From the NCBI GenBank assembly GCA_041583495.1, contig JBFHFS010000024.1, positions 14,038 through 78,037 on the forward strand: a stretch of 64,000 nt of DNA, written 5' to 3'. Each line of letters begins with the position of its first letter. The stretch's first letter is position 1. Positions 26,855 to 35,382 of the stretch are shown in pieces. The position numbers and the translations under genes were made by a program. The notes beneath the pieces are model-generated. The model did no database searches, was not told the DNA's origin, and saw nothing but the letters and a program-made list of their open reading frames with translations. Origin of the DNA: JBFHFS01 sp041583495. Its GTDB lineage: Bacteria; Bacteroidota; Bacteroidia; Bacteroidales; Marinilabiliaceae.

Positions 26855-28270
26855 CTAACATATTTGAACCGTCGTTATTCCGAGAATATCGCCCAGCTTC
26901 TGAATCTTATGGGCAATATGCCCCACACCAATGGCGCAATGGTGAGCCGGCCCCTGATAAGACCAATTGTCAATAAATTCTTTTGCACCAATAGGGAAAC
27001 GATAACGGCTATTGGTATTTCCAATTTCAAGAACAGGTCCTGGCACTGATTCACCTTCAGCAACCAACAGACTCACCCCCTTAGGGTTTTCGACCACTGA
27101 AAGCAAGGTAACCGGGCCATGTTTTACAGACATTTGAATAGACAAACCCTTCCCTGGTTTTCCATGATACAGAGGAAGGGGTACCAGCTTTACCCTCCCT
27201 TCGGCAATCGCAAAGTGAGCAGAACCATCATGCCCCAGCATCACAACATCATCTATAAAATCTATCAGATAAAATTCAGAAAAAGATCCTCCGGCACCAA
27301 ATTCGGACATAATCTTCATCGCCTGAGCATTTTTCACCTCACATTCGCCTGCTACAGGGATGTTTTTACCGGTTAATAAGGTATTTCCTGCAATTAATGA
27401 AGTAACGATATTTTCATAATCATTACCCGACTCACCTTCATAATAATAGGCCAGAGCCCCAAGATTGTGTATTTTAACCATCTTGTCGAGAGCCACCGAC
27501 GTTTCAGCTGCACGGATGATTTCCGCCGGTTCACAATCTTCCACGACATCAAAAACGGCTCTGAATTCCTGTACCTTCAATGCCACTTCGGCCTCAGTCA
27601 CTTCATCACGGTACTTTTTCAGCTCGCACATTTCAATTAACTCAATATGCGTTCCGAACGTTGCGCTTTGTTTGGTTAAATCGGTATAGACATCCAACAT
27701 CCCCCCGTAGTAATGGCCCAAAACACCCAGCCGGTTATTTCTCATAGCTGCTGCCACTTTTGCCGCTTCCGCCCAGGCCTCAATTTTAGTCCATGCCTCC
27801 TTGTCCCGCAGGTAACCGGTGACGAAAGCATACTTTATCCCCGCCCGATTAAACAAGCTGGCAATTTCGGGAACGCTGCAAGACTGACAGTGCTCCAGCC
27901 ACCTGCCAGTCATCAAACCCCTATCCTTCAATTGATTAAACGCCCCGTAATCGAGTTGCGCAACCGGTTGAAGATTCAAAATAACGATAGGCACTTTTAC
28001 TTGCTGCGCAATGGGTAAAACAGTAGACGACAACGCATAGGTCGACACATACAGAAAGATTAGTTCCACATCGCCAGCCTTTAACTCCTTAGCAGCCATC
28101 CTTGCTCTTTCGGGATTGTCGACCATCCCTGCATCAACCACATTGACGCCAAAACTTTCAATTGTTTTTTTTATTTGCCCCTGATACATTTTCAGGTTAT
28201 CAAGTAATCCCTCAAATTGACCCCAATAGGTATCTAATCCAATACCAAAAAACCCAACATTAATACTCAT
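26855..28270 (-). CDS. L-arabinose/L-fucose isomerase-like protein
   Basis: A sugar isomerase-fold protein of 471 residues from the chosen start. The start at 28270 (MSINVGFFGIG) is preferred over 28324 because the extra 18 residues are low in family character. Regions seen: a flavodoxin-like N-domain (GFFGIGLDTYW, DVELIFLYVSTYALS), a central domain (NNRLGVLGHYYGGMLDVY) and a C-domain with GGSFSEFYLIDF, GHDGSAH and PAHHCAIGVGHIAH, which parallel the Glu and His metal ligands of L-arabinose isomerase. The family converts aldoses such as L-arabinose, L-fucose or D-arabinose to ketoses in the cytoplasm. It is clearly different from the true FucI at 53750-55534. Divergent from an AraC regulator, so likely induced by its own sugar. 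The exact substrate is unknown. Confidence 0.85.
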   Translation of the reverse strand: MSINVGFFGIGLDTYWGQFEGLLDNLKMYQGQIKKTIESFGVNVVDAGMVDNPERARMAAKELKAGDVELIFLYVSTYALSSTVLPIAQQVKVPIVILNLQPVAQLDYGAFNQLKDRGLMTGRWLEHCQSCSVPEIASLFNRAGIKYAFVTGYLRDKEAWTKIEAWAEAAKVAAAMRNNRLGVLGHYYGGMLDVYTDLTKQSATFGTHIELIEMCELKKYRDEVTEAEVALKVQEFRAVFDVVEDCEPAEIIRAAETSVALDKMVKIHNLGALAYYYEGESGNDYENIVTSLIAGNTLLTGKNIPVAGECEVKNAQAMKIMSEFGAGGSFSEFYLIDFIDDVVMLGHDGSAHFAIAEGRVKLVPLPLYHGKPGKGLSIQMSVKHGPVTLLSVVENPKGVSLLVAEGESVPGPVLEIGNTNSRYRFPIGAKEFIDNWSYQGPAHHCAIGVGHIAHKIQKLGDILGITTVQIC

Positions 28271-28341
28271 ATCGTTCTTTTTCGTTTTCAAAACCAACGA
28301 TGCCGGAACACCACCTGGTTTCAATGATTGTATATGTCAAT

Positions 28342-28518
28342 TCAGATTAAAAAAGATAATTCCGCCACGCCACCTTTCACTTCAAAATCTTCCAGATTAA
28401 ATTTATCCAATACAACATTGCCATAAAATGCAATTTCTGATAAATAAATTGCACGATTTGACAACTTCCCTTCAATATTGATTATTTGCCTGGTAAAGGT
28501 CTCCGAATAAATGCCCCT
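28342..28518 (-). pseudogene. Possible gene remnant, C-terminal fragment with no start codon
   Basis: On the minus strand a 58-codon frame with protein-like composition runs to a TGA at 28342-28344. It reads RGIYSETFTRQ, INIEGKLSNRAIYLSEI, AFYGNVVLDKFNLEDF, EVKGGVAELSFLI. There is no ATG in frame; a stop precedes it at 28519-28521. The alternating hydrophobic/charged pattern looks like real coding sequence, so it may be the tail of a decayed gene. I do not recognise the family. It lies between the isomerase-like gene and the AraC gene, where their divergent promoters should be. Confidence 0.35.
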
Positions 28519-28672
28519 TTAAATTTTGAAGGTTGCAGGAATGCTTTTGGTTCCAGCCAAACAAATACAGTTTGCACTTAAAGTTCAGACAATAAACAGA
28601 TAGAACAGACCAAATATTTAATTCATCCACACCTTACTGAATCACCCATTTATTTATATTTTTACACACTAA

Positions 28673-29644
28673 ATGATACAGGCAATGGCATTAAATACCA
28701 ATACCGGAAAAAAAACAGTACAAATTGACACTTCAAAACCGATCTTTAAAAAATATCTCGTCATCTCGGATAGTGATCGCAAATGGGGTTTTATTATAAA
28801 TAATACCGGGAAAACCGTAATTAAAAAAAACGCGAATTATCCCTCAAAAGGCCATCCAGGAGCATACCTCTTTTCCTGGGAAAAAGGCAGAATACTAAAC
28901 GAGTTCCATTTTGTGCTGATTTCGGAGGGTGAAGGCGTTTTTGAAAGTTCATCCATGCCTCCCACAGCCATAAAGGGGGGAGATGGTTTTTTGATTTTCC
29001 CCGGGGAATGGCATCGATACAAACCATTAAAGAAAACAGGCTGGACAGAATATTGGGTTGGCTTTACAGGGGAGATTCCTGATTTAATAATGAAGGAGCA
29101 TTTTTTCCAAAAAGAACAAGCGGTGATTCCCAAATGCGGAAACCAGGTGGTATTGAACCTATTCAAATCGCTGTTTCAATTGATTGAAGAAGAGCCTTTT
29201 GGCTTCCAAAGAATCGCATCCGGTGTTTGTTTACAAATGATTGCCGAAATTTGCAATGCAAAACATGGGGCCTCGTTAAACAGCCAAAAAGTTTCAGTGA
29301 TATCCAGGGCCAAATATGTGATGCACGAAAAGATTGACAGTAACATTGATTTTGAAAGGCTGGCAGATAATTTGGGGATTAGTTATTCCAAGTTCAGGGC
29401 CGACTTTAAAAAACAAACCGGCCTGTCACCGCTGCAATACTTCCTGCTCTTAAAAATAGAGAAAGCCAAAAACCTATTGCTCACCTCAACGGAAAACTCA
29501 AGACAAATCGCATTTACCCTGGGTTTTGAGTCCGACTATTATTTTTGTCGTTTGTTTAAAAGTAAGACAGGTCTAACACCTAAACAATTCAGGGTTATGG
29601 AACTTAACAAGGGCCAAAACACAAATTCGGATGGCCCTTGTTAA
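28673..29644 (+). CDS. AraC-family transcriptional regulator
   Basis: A 323-residue regulator. The N-terminal ~150 residues form a cupin-like sugar-sensing domain (HFVLISEGEGVFESS, GDGFLIFPGEWHRYKP, GWTEYWVGFTG). The C-terminal ~100 residues carry two helix-turn-helix motifs: FERLADNLGISYSKFRADFKKQTG and ARQIAFTLGFESDYYFCRLFKSKTG-like, followed by LTPKQFR, the AraC signature. It is transcribed away from the isomerase-like gene across a ~350-400 base gap and is the most likely regulator of that gene; a role for the glycyl radical operon on its other side is also possible. Met4 (MALNTNTG) is an alternative start. Confidence 0.9.
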   Translation: MIQAMALNTNTGKKTVQIDTSKPIFKKYLVISDSDRKWGFIINNTGKTVIKKNANYPSKGHPGAYLFSWEKGRILNEFHFVLISEGEGVFESSSMPPTAIKGGDGFLIFPGEWHRYKPLKKTGWTEYWVGFTGEIPDLIMKEHFFQKEQAVIPKCGNQVVLNLFKSLFQLIEEEPFGFQRIASGVCLQMIAEICNAKHGASLNSQKVSVISRAKYVMHEKIDSNIDFERLADNLGISYSKFRADFKKQTGLSPLQYFLLLKIEKAKNLLLTSTENSRQIAFTLGFESDYYFCRLFKSKTGLTPKQFRVMELNKGQNTNSDGPC

Positions 29645-29645
29645 G
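29603..29645 (+). terminator. Terminator overlapping the end of the AraC gene
   Basis: A perfect 13-bp stem (CTTAACAAGGGCC / GGCCCTTGTTAAG) with a 17-base loop spans the last codons and stop of the AraC gene and is followed by TTTATT. The hairpin therefore both ends transcription and constrains the C-terminal codons. Confidence 0.7.
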
Positions 29646-29836
29646 TTTATTCCTTGCCAATAATTGTCTGTCCCGAGGCTCTTTCTGAGGCAGCACCAAA
29701 AAAATATTTACGGGCAAACCCCAATAGTCCGGTTCTTTCTCAGGCAGGTTACCCGAATCTGCCTATTCGCCAGTCCGCCTTTTACTGAGGCCTTGCATCG
29801 CCACAGAGCTCATTTTTGAAACAACCCTGGTCAATG

Positions 29837-32215
29837 CTATAGATCGGCATGCTCGGTACGCTTAATAATTTCATCCTGAAGATCTTTGCCCAGACAGTTA
29901 AAATAGTCACTGTATCCGGCCACACGAACAATCAGGTCGCGGTGTTTTTCGGGGTGTTGCTGAGCGTCCCTGAGGGTTTTGGCATTAACCACATTAAACT
30001 GAATATGGTGCCCGTCCATACGGAAATAGCTCCTTACCAGGGAAGATACTTTTCGTATGGCCGCCTTATCCTCAAAGAAACCGGGGGTAAATTTCTGGTT
30101 GAGTAAAGTGCCACCGGTGCGCAAGTGGTCAATCTTGGCGGCCGACTTAATCACCGCGGTAGGACCGTTATGGTCGGCCCCCTGAACGGGTGATATGCCC
30201 TCGGAAACGGGCATCCGGCTTCGGCGGCCATCCGGGCCGGCGTGCATCACACTGCCAAAATAAACATGACAGGTGGTAGGCAACAGATTGATACGGTATT
30301 GAGCCCCCCGCGGACTCTGATGTCCGCTAACCGCCTGAAAAAAGATATCGAAGACAGTCCGCAGTTGATCATCGGCCGCCTCATCATCGTTCCCATATTT
30401 GGGGGTTTTATACAGCAGCTTGTACAGAAGGTCGTCCTGCCCCTCAAAATCATGGGTAATAGCCTCCATAAAACCCTCGGCACTGATGGATTGCTCCTCA
30501 AACAGGTGTTTTTTGAGGGCTGTAAGAGAGTCGGTAATCGTCCCTAACCCCACGCCCTGGATGTAGTTGGTATTATAACGTGCCCCCCCGCAAATGTAAT
30601 CCCTGCCGGTTTGAATACAGTCATCGATAATCAACGAAAGAAAAGGCACGGGCAGGTGGGTCATAAACACCTTCTCGATGGCATTGCTTCCATTAATCTT
30701 AATTCTGGTAAAGTGCTCCACCTGAAGTTTAAAGGCATCGAGTAAATCGGAATAGGACTTAAAATCATTCAAGCCACCGGTCTTAGGACCAATCTGCTTG
30801 CCGGTTCGTGGGTCGAAGCCATTGTGCATGGTTACCTCCAGAATCTTTGGAAGGTTAAAATAACCGGTAAGAATGTAGCTTTCAGTTCCAAAGGCACCAC
30901 TCTCCACGCAACCGCTGGCCCCACCGTTCCGGGCATCCACAATGGACTTGCCCTGCCCGGTGAGCTCCTGAATAATGGCGTCGGTATTAAAGATGGATGG
31001 CTGGCCAAAACCGGTCTTACTCACCTTGACGGCGCGATCGATAAAGGCGTCGGGATTTTTCTTACTCAGCTGCACCATGCTGCTGGGCTGCAAAATGCGC
31101 ATCTCTTCAATCACATCGAGCAGCATATACGACAATTCGTTTACGGCATCCGAGCCATCGGGCTTCACGCCCCCCATATTGATGAGGGTAAAATCGGTAT
31201 AGGTATTGCTCTCCAATGCGGTGATCCCTACTTTGGGCGGTGCCGGGTGGTTGTTAAACTTAACCCAGAAGGATTGCAATAGTTCCACGGCCTGCTCTGG
31301 AGTAAGGGTTCCGGCCTCTTTTTCGGCGTGATAAAAGGGATACAGATGCTGATCGAGCCGACCGGGATTAAAGGAGTCCCAGGGGTTTAGTTCGGTAATC
31401 ACCCCCAGATGGATAAACCAATAATGCTGAAGGGCCTCGTGGAAGGTTGCTGGTGCGTGGGCGGGTACCCGGCGACAAATACGCGCCATCTCATTCAATT
31501 CCGCCCGGCGGGATGCATCCGGCTCTTCAAGGGCCAGTTGCTCAAGCTTTTCGGCATGCCGCACAGCATACGCCATAAGCGACTGTGCCGCTACCTTCAT
31601 GGCTTTCAGCTCTTCATCCCGGTCGAATGCGGCGATATCCTCCCCCCAATTGAGTGCGGCGCGAGCGGCATCAATGTCCTCCACCAGGTCGAGCATCCCT
31701 TTTTGAAAGGCTTTATTCCCTGCCACGGTATGGCCGGGCGCCCTTTGTTCCATGAACTCGGTGAAGATACCTGCATTGTAGGCATCCTGCCATTCGGGTG
31801 TCATGCGCTGCATGATGCGATCCCTGTTGGAGCGTCCGTTCCAAAAGGGGATAATGACCTCTTCGAAGGCCTTTTTGGTCTCTTCATCAACCCTAAACCA
31901 TACTTTTTCACGCGAGTCCAGGATTTCCAGATCCTTTAACGAATGAACGGTGATCTCGGGATAGGTGGGGGTAGCCTTAGGGGCTGGCCCACGTTCGCCT
32001 ACGATCAATTCATCGTCATTAATGCAAATATGCTTATTTGCCAAAATATATTGCAAAGCTTTGGCCCGCTGCATAGGCACCGACTCACCAAAAGCCAGGT
32101 TATTTTTATAAAATTCGGTAACCAAAAGGCCCCGTTCAGCCGAGATACGGTTGATGGCATTCAAACTCTGTTCCCGCAAACGTTTTATCCGTGGTTGCAT
32201 AGTATTATCCTCCAA
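29837..32215 (-). CDS. hypD: Glycyl radical enzyme, trans-4-hydroxy-L-proline dehydratase (HypD) type
   Basis: A 792-residue oxygen-sensitive cytoplasmic enzyme. The catalytic thiyl Cys436 and base Glu438 sit in GGASGCVESG, and the glycyl radical Gly767 in RVAGYSDYF. Residues I recall as forming the hydroxyproline site of Clostridioides difficile HypD (His160, Asp278, Ser334, Phe340, Cys434, Glu436, Tyr450, Thr645, Gly765) are all found here at numbers two higher: His162, Asp280, Ser336, Phe342, Cys436, Glu438, Tyr452, Thr647, Gly767. That argues for dehydration of trans-4-hydroxy-L-proline to pyrroline-5-carboxylate, rather than glycerol, choline or propanediol chemistry. The gene follows its activase with an 11-base overlap; Met6 at 32200 is an alternative start. 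The usual partner proC is not in the window. Confidence 0.88.
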   Translation of the reverse strand: MEDNTMQPRIKRLREQSLNAINRISAERGLLVTEFYKNNLAFGESVPMQRAKALQYILANKHICINDDELIVGERGPAPKATPTYPEITVHSLKDLEILDSREKVWFRVDEETKKAFEEVIIPFWNGRSNRDRIMQRMTPEWQDAYNAGIFTEFMEQRAPGHTVAGNKAFQKGMLDLVEDIDAARAALNWGEDIAAFDRDEELKAMKVAAQSLMAYAVRHAEKLEQLALEEPDASRRAELNEMARICRRVPAHAPATFHEALQHYWFIHLGVITELNPWDSFNPGRLDQHLYPFYHAEKEAGTLTPEQAVELLQSFWVKFNNHPAPPKVGITALESNTYTDFTLINMGGVKPDGSDAVNELSYMLLDVIEEMRILQPSSMVQLSKKNPDAFIDRAVKVSKTGFGQPSIFNTDAIIQELTGQGKSIVDARNGGASGCVESGAFGTESYILTGYFNLPKILEVTMHNGFDPRTGKQIGPKTGGLNDFKSYSDLLDAFKLQVEHFTRIKINGSNAIEKVFMTHLPVPFLSLIIDDCIQTGRDYICGGARYNTNYIQGVGLGTITDSLTALKKHLFEEQSISAEGFMEAITHDFEGQDDLLYKLLYKTPKYGNDDEAADDQLRTVFDIFFQAVSGHQSPRGAQYRINLLPTTCHVYFGSVMHAGPDGRRSRMPVSEGISPVQGADHNGPTAVIKSAAKIDHLRTGGTLLNQKFTPGFFEDKAAIRKVSSLVRSYFRMDGHHIQFNVVNAKTLRDAQQHPEKHRDLIVRVAGYSDYFNCLGKDLQDEIIKRTEHADL

Positions 32216-33002
32216 TATTAGTTTTAAAACCAGCTTTTTCGAACCGGTTCTTCAGACCCTTCAGGTCCTGTTTTGTCAATGATTTTAGTTCAGTCAAACG
32301 GTTTTCCAATCCAAACCGACTGTATTTATGAGCCCCTGTATTATGATAGGGCAACAGGTCAACGCCTTCGGGTTCTCCCGCCAGGCTCTCCAGGAAATCA
32401 AGTGTCTCCTTAATATTTTCTTCCGAATCGGAATAGCCGGGAATCACGGGGATCCGGATTCGGACGTTATGGCCTCCTGCCAGCAGGCGAGTCAGGTTTT
32501 CCTTAATCAGGTGATTGGAAACCCCGGTGTATTGCCGATGAAGGCTCTCCTCCATAATTTTGAGGTCGAAAAGAAACAGATCGGTACATTCTGCCACCGG
32601 TTCCAGATACTTCCAGGAGCTATACCCGGAGGTATCGACGGTGGTGTGCAGGCCAGCGGTTTTCGAGCCCTTCAAAGCTTCCAGCAGAAAGATCGGCTGC
32701 ATAAGGGGTTCCCCACCCGAGAAGGTCACTCCCCCACCCGATTCTTCCATGAAAACACGCTCTTTAAGCACTTCTTCAAGGACCTGACCGACTGTCATGG
32801 TTTGCCCGACCTGCTCTATTTCCTCAAAGCTTTTCTGCCCCACCTTAACCGTTTTGGGCACCTGCTGAATAGCCGGGTTAATGCTTTCAGGATTGTGACA
32901 CCACCAACAGGATAGCGGACATCCTTTCAGAAAAACCGTGGTACGAATACCCGGCCCGTCGTGAACCGCAAAACGCTTTATATCGAACACAGTACCAGTC
33001 AT
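32205..33002 (-). CDS. Glycyl radical enzyme activase (radical SAM), compact form
   Basis: A 265-residue radical S-adenosylmethionine enzyme that installs the glycyl radical on the dehydratase encoded directly downstream. The cluster-binding motif is CPLSCWWC (Cys28, Cys32, Cys35), preceded by the family hallmark VHDGPGIRTTVFLKG and followed by HNPES. GGGVTFSGGEPL and DTSGY are SAM-binding motifs. In many activases of eliminase-type glycyl radical enzymes a ferredoxin-like insert with eight Cys follows HNPE; here that stretch (IQQVPKTVKVGQKSFEEIEQ) is short and has no Cys. Only the single SAM-binding cluster is therefore predicted. It is first in the operon and overlaps the dehydratase start by 11 bases, so the two are translationally coupled. 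Confidence 0.92.
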   Translation of the reverse strand: MTGTVFDIKRFAVHDGPGIRTTVFLKGCPLSCWWCHNPESINPAIQQVPKTVKVGQKSFEEIEQVGQTMTVGQVLEEVLKERVFMEESGGGVTFSGGEPLMQPIFLLEALKGSKTAGLHTTVDTSGYSSWKYLEPVAECTDLFLFDLKIMEESLHRQYTGVSNHLIKENLTRLLAGGHNVRIRIPVIPGYSDSEENIKETLDFLESLAGEPEGVDLLPYHNTGAHKYSRFGLENRLTELKSLTKQDLKGLKNRFEKAGFKTNIGG

Positions 33003-33322
33003 GGGTTGATGTATTAAAACCTCACCTAATACAGGAAGGTGACCCTCGTTTAATAAGATAAGACGAAAATGAAAATAAGGAAAGTAATAAGGAATTATGG
33101 ACGAGAGGTCACTGAATCCAACATTCGTAGAGGCCTCGACCGAAATCGTGGTAAAGGTTGTTATGATATTTGGTTGCGATGCGCATAAAAGCCTGATTAA
33201 TATCAGGTGCTAAGATAGAAATAAGTTTCCATATTACAATATGGGCAGGCCTCCGGAAGAGGCTTTCTCTGTTGCACTACACTATTGATGAAAAAACTCA
33301 GTCACCTGCAAGTACCACAGAT
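33003..33322 (-). promoter_or_regulatory. 320-base structured leader before the glycyl radical operon
   Basis: This gap between a GNAT gene and the activase on the same strand holds a row of hairpins: 33192-33207 (CCTGAT/ATCAGG), 33230-33243 (CATATT/AATATG) and 33249-33263 (GCCTC-CGGAA-GAGGC). On the minus strand the last one precedes the others. A frame on the minus strand ending at ~33109 looks mildly protein-like (FMRIATKYHNNLYHDFGRG) but overlaps other open frames, so I do not call a gene. It probably holds the promoter and a structured 5' leader of the activase-dehydratase operon. Confidence 0.4.
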
Positions 33323-33820
33323 TCATTCTAATAAAAGTTGTAAAAATTTTAAATCCAGCCATTTGTCAAATTTGAATCCCACTTCATTTAATGTACCAAC
33401 TTCTTTAAATCCAAATTTCTTGTGGAATTCAAGGCTTTCATTATTGGAGGTGTCTACACCTGCAATAATGGTATGAAAACCACCTTTTCGTGCTAAACTT
33501 ATTAATTCCGTTAAAAGTCGTTTCCCAACGCCCGATGCTCTGGCATTCTTACTTACATAAATAGAATGTTCAACACTGAATTGATAGGCGGCCCACGGTC
33601 TGAAAATGCCAAAAGTCCCAAAGCCTATCACTCCATTTTCATTTTCAGCGACAATCACCGGCATTCCCTCTTTCTTTTTCTGCCAAAACCAGTTAAGTTG
33701 ATAATCATAAGTCCTTTCCTTATAATCGTATAGTACTGTCGAGTTTAGGATTTCATAATTAACGATGTCAAGGATTTTTTCCACATCCCTTTTTTCTGCA
33801 TTTCTGATAACTAGTTCCAT
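33323..33820 (-). CDS. GNAT N-acetyltransferase, phosphinothricin-acetyltransferase-like
   Basis: A 165-residue cytoplasmic acetyl-CoA-dependent N-acetyltransferase. The start MELVIRNAEKRDVEKILDIVNYEI, the motif VEHSIYVSKNARASGVGKRLL (acetyl-CoA pyrophosphate loop, here ARASGVGK) and the C-terminal SLEFHKKFGFKEVGTLNEVGFKFDKWLDL match the Pat/YncA (methionine sulfoximine/phosphinothricin) group. Length is normal. It stands alone between the glycyl radical operon leader and one copy of the ~108-bp repeat. Physiological substrate unknown; such enzymes often detoxify amino-acid analogues. Confidence 0.9.
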   Translation of the reverse strand: MELVIRNAEKRDVEKILDIVNYEILNSTVLYDYKERTYDYQLNWFWQKKKEGMPVIVAENENGVIGFGTFGIFRPWAAYQFSVEHSIYVSKNARASGVGKRLLTELISLARKGGFHTIIAGVDTSNNESLEFHKKFGFKEVGTLNEVGFKFDKWLDLKFLQLLLE

Positions 33821-33842
33821 GGCTTAATCAAACTGGCTAAAA

Positions 33843-33950
33843 CGAAAGAATAAAACAACCCTATTTAGGCCTATACTCCTTTTATATTTCTCATAAAATT
33901 ACATACATTCCTTAGAAATAGGCTGAATTGTGCCTTATTTATTTGAGGAC
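33843..33950. repeat. ~108-bp dispersed repeat, copy A
   Basis: This stretch aligns almost end to end with 39879-39987 (shared blocks include CGAAAGAATAAAACAACCCT, TATATTTCTCATAAAA and ACATTCCTTAGAAATAG) at roughly 85-90 percent identity by eye. It lies between the GNAT gene start and the end of the helicase gene. A more diverged third copy is at about 35480-35565. Function unknown. Confidence 0.8.
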
Positions 33951-34029
33951 TATAGACCTTTTCCCTTCTTAAAATCTACAATTAAGTGTATAGATTGCCT
34001 TTTCCTTGAGGTGTAACACCAACAAGATA

Positions 34030-35382
34030 TCAGATGCAACTAATTCTAATCTTCTTTTTTTTAAGTTTGCTGTTATTGGTTTTTTCGATAAGTCTTTCAG
34101 CTATTTCAGCATGTACCCCAACATAGGCACAGTTCTGTTTGAGTTCAATAACACCTAGCTGATCATTTTGAACCTGCCCCTGCTTCAGAAATAATCCGGC
34201 GACATCTCCCTTTGATATTTTATCGCGTCTCCCTCCGGTAATATACAAGGTTTTCCATTTTACCGGTGACGGATGGGTCGATACTTGTTGGGCTTCAAGA
34301 TTGAGGTTCTCTGGAGCAATTTCCTTAAAATACCCGGGTAGTTTCCCTTCTTTTAATTGCAAAATATAGGCGATGCCATCGCGGTTCATACGGGCAGTTC
34401 GGCCGTTCCTGTGGGTGAATTCAATAGGGCGTGGCGGAAGTTGAAAATGGAGAATAAATTTTATTTCGGGAATATCCAGTCCGCGGGCAGCCAAATCGGT
34501 TGCCAAAAGGAGTTGATTTGTCCCATTTCTAAATTTAATCAGGGTTCGTTCCCGATCAATTTGTTCCATCCCCCCATGAAAGCACTCATGATCAATCTGA
34601 TGACCATTTAAAAAACCACTTACCTGTTCCAGGGTATCCTTGAAATTACAAAAAATTATTCCCGGTTGATGACCAATAAATGCAAGGGCTTTTTCCAACG
34701 CTTTTAAGGGTTCCTTTTCGGTGGAAAGAAGTGTTTTTATGGCTAGCTGAGAAATACCTTCCTGAAGATAGTTAATAAAAACGGGGTTTTGCAGTCCTAC
34801 AAATTCCGGTATCCGGGCATTACTGGTAGCGGAAGTCAGAATTCTTTGCTGAACATCAGGGAGGGCTTTAACAATCCCGGCCATTTCCTTTTCAAAGCCT
34901 ATTTCCAGCGATTTATCAAATTCGTCAAGCACAAGGGTATTAACCTTTTCTAAGGATAAGTTGTCCCTTCTTATTCTATCGGCTATTCGCCCGGGTGTGC
35001 CAATAAGGATTGCCGGTCGGTGTTTCAGATCGATCTTATCGAGCGCACCGGCACGTCCACCATATACGGCATTCACCTTAAAACCCGATCCCATTTTTCG
35101 GGTTACCTGTTCAATTTGTTGAGCCAATTCACGCGAGGGAACAAGGATAAGAATTTGAATCTCTACACAGTTGGCATCAAGTGTTTCTATTAATGGCAAT
35201 AGAAAGGCCAGGGTTTTACCAGTTCCTGTGGGAGAAAGTAATACCACGTCCGACTTCAATTGAATCGCTTTACAGGTCTCCTCCTGCATGGGGTTAAGTG
35301 CTGTAATTTCAAATTTATCGAGGATGGAGCCGGTGAGGTTAGCATCGGAAATTTCCTTTTGATCTTTAATATTTTTAGACAT
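34030..35382 (-). CDS. DEAD-box ATP-dependent RNA helicase, DbpA-like, with DEFD box
   Basis: A 450-residue RNA helicase likely acting in ribosome assembly. Motifs in order: Q motif (ITALNPMQEET), Walker A PTGTGKT (51-57), TPGR (129-132), the DEAD box read as DEFD (153-156), SAT (184-186), and motif VI HRNGRTAR. The C-terminal ~75 residues (WKTLYITGGRRDKISKGDV ... IRISCI) match the DbpA RNA-binding domain that recognises 23S rRNA hairpin 92. DEFD variants occur in Bacteroidota homologues and keep the catalytic Asp-Glu. It is a single gene flanked by repeats A and C, with its promoter in the 35.4-35.8 kb gap. The symbol dbpA is likely but not certain. Confidence 0.92.
   Translation of the reverse strand: MSKNIKDQKEISDANLTGSILDKFEITALNPMQEETCKAIQLKSDVVLLSPTGTGKTLAFLLPLIETLDANCVEIQILILVPSRELAQQIEQVTRKMGSGFKVNAVYGGRAGALDKIDLKHRPAILIGTPGRIADRIRRDNLSLEKVNTLVLDEFDKSLEIGFEKEMAGIVKALPDVQQRILTSATSNARIPEFVGLQNPVFINYLQEGISQLAIKTLLSTEKEPLKALEKALAFIGHQPGIIFCNFKDTLEQVSGFLNGHQIDHECFHGGMEQIDRERTLIKFRNGTNQLLLATDLAARGLDIPEIKFILHFQLPPRPIEFTHRNGRTARMNRDGIAYILQLKEGKLPGYFKEIAPENLNLEAQQVSTHPSPVKWKTLYITGGRRDKISKGDVAGLFLKQGQVQNDQLGVIELKQNCAYVGVHAEIAERLIEKTNNSKLKKKKIRISCI

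Noticed and set aside
29837..32215. Propanediol or glycerol dehydratase as the identity of the glycyl radical enzyme (fucose to propanediol route)
   Set aside because: Attractive beside fucose genes, but the active-site residues agree with HypD at all positions recalled, not with diol dehydratases.
33109..33245. Minus-strand frame ending FGRGLYECWIQ that looks mildly protein-like
   Set aside because: Two other frames over the same bases also look open, no start codon has support, and the region is rich in hairpins.
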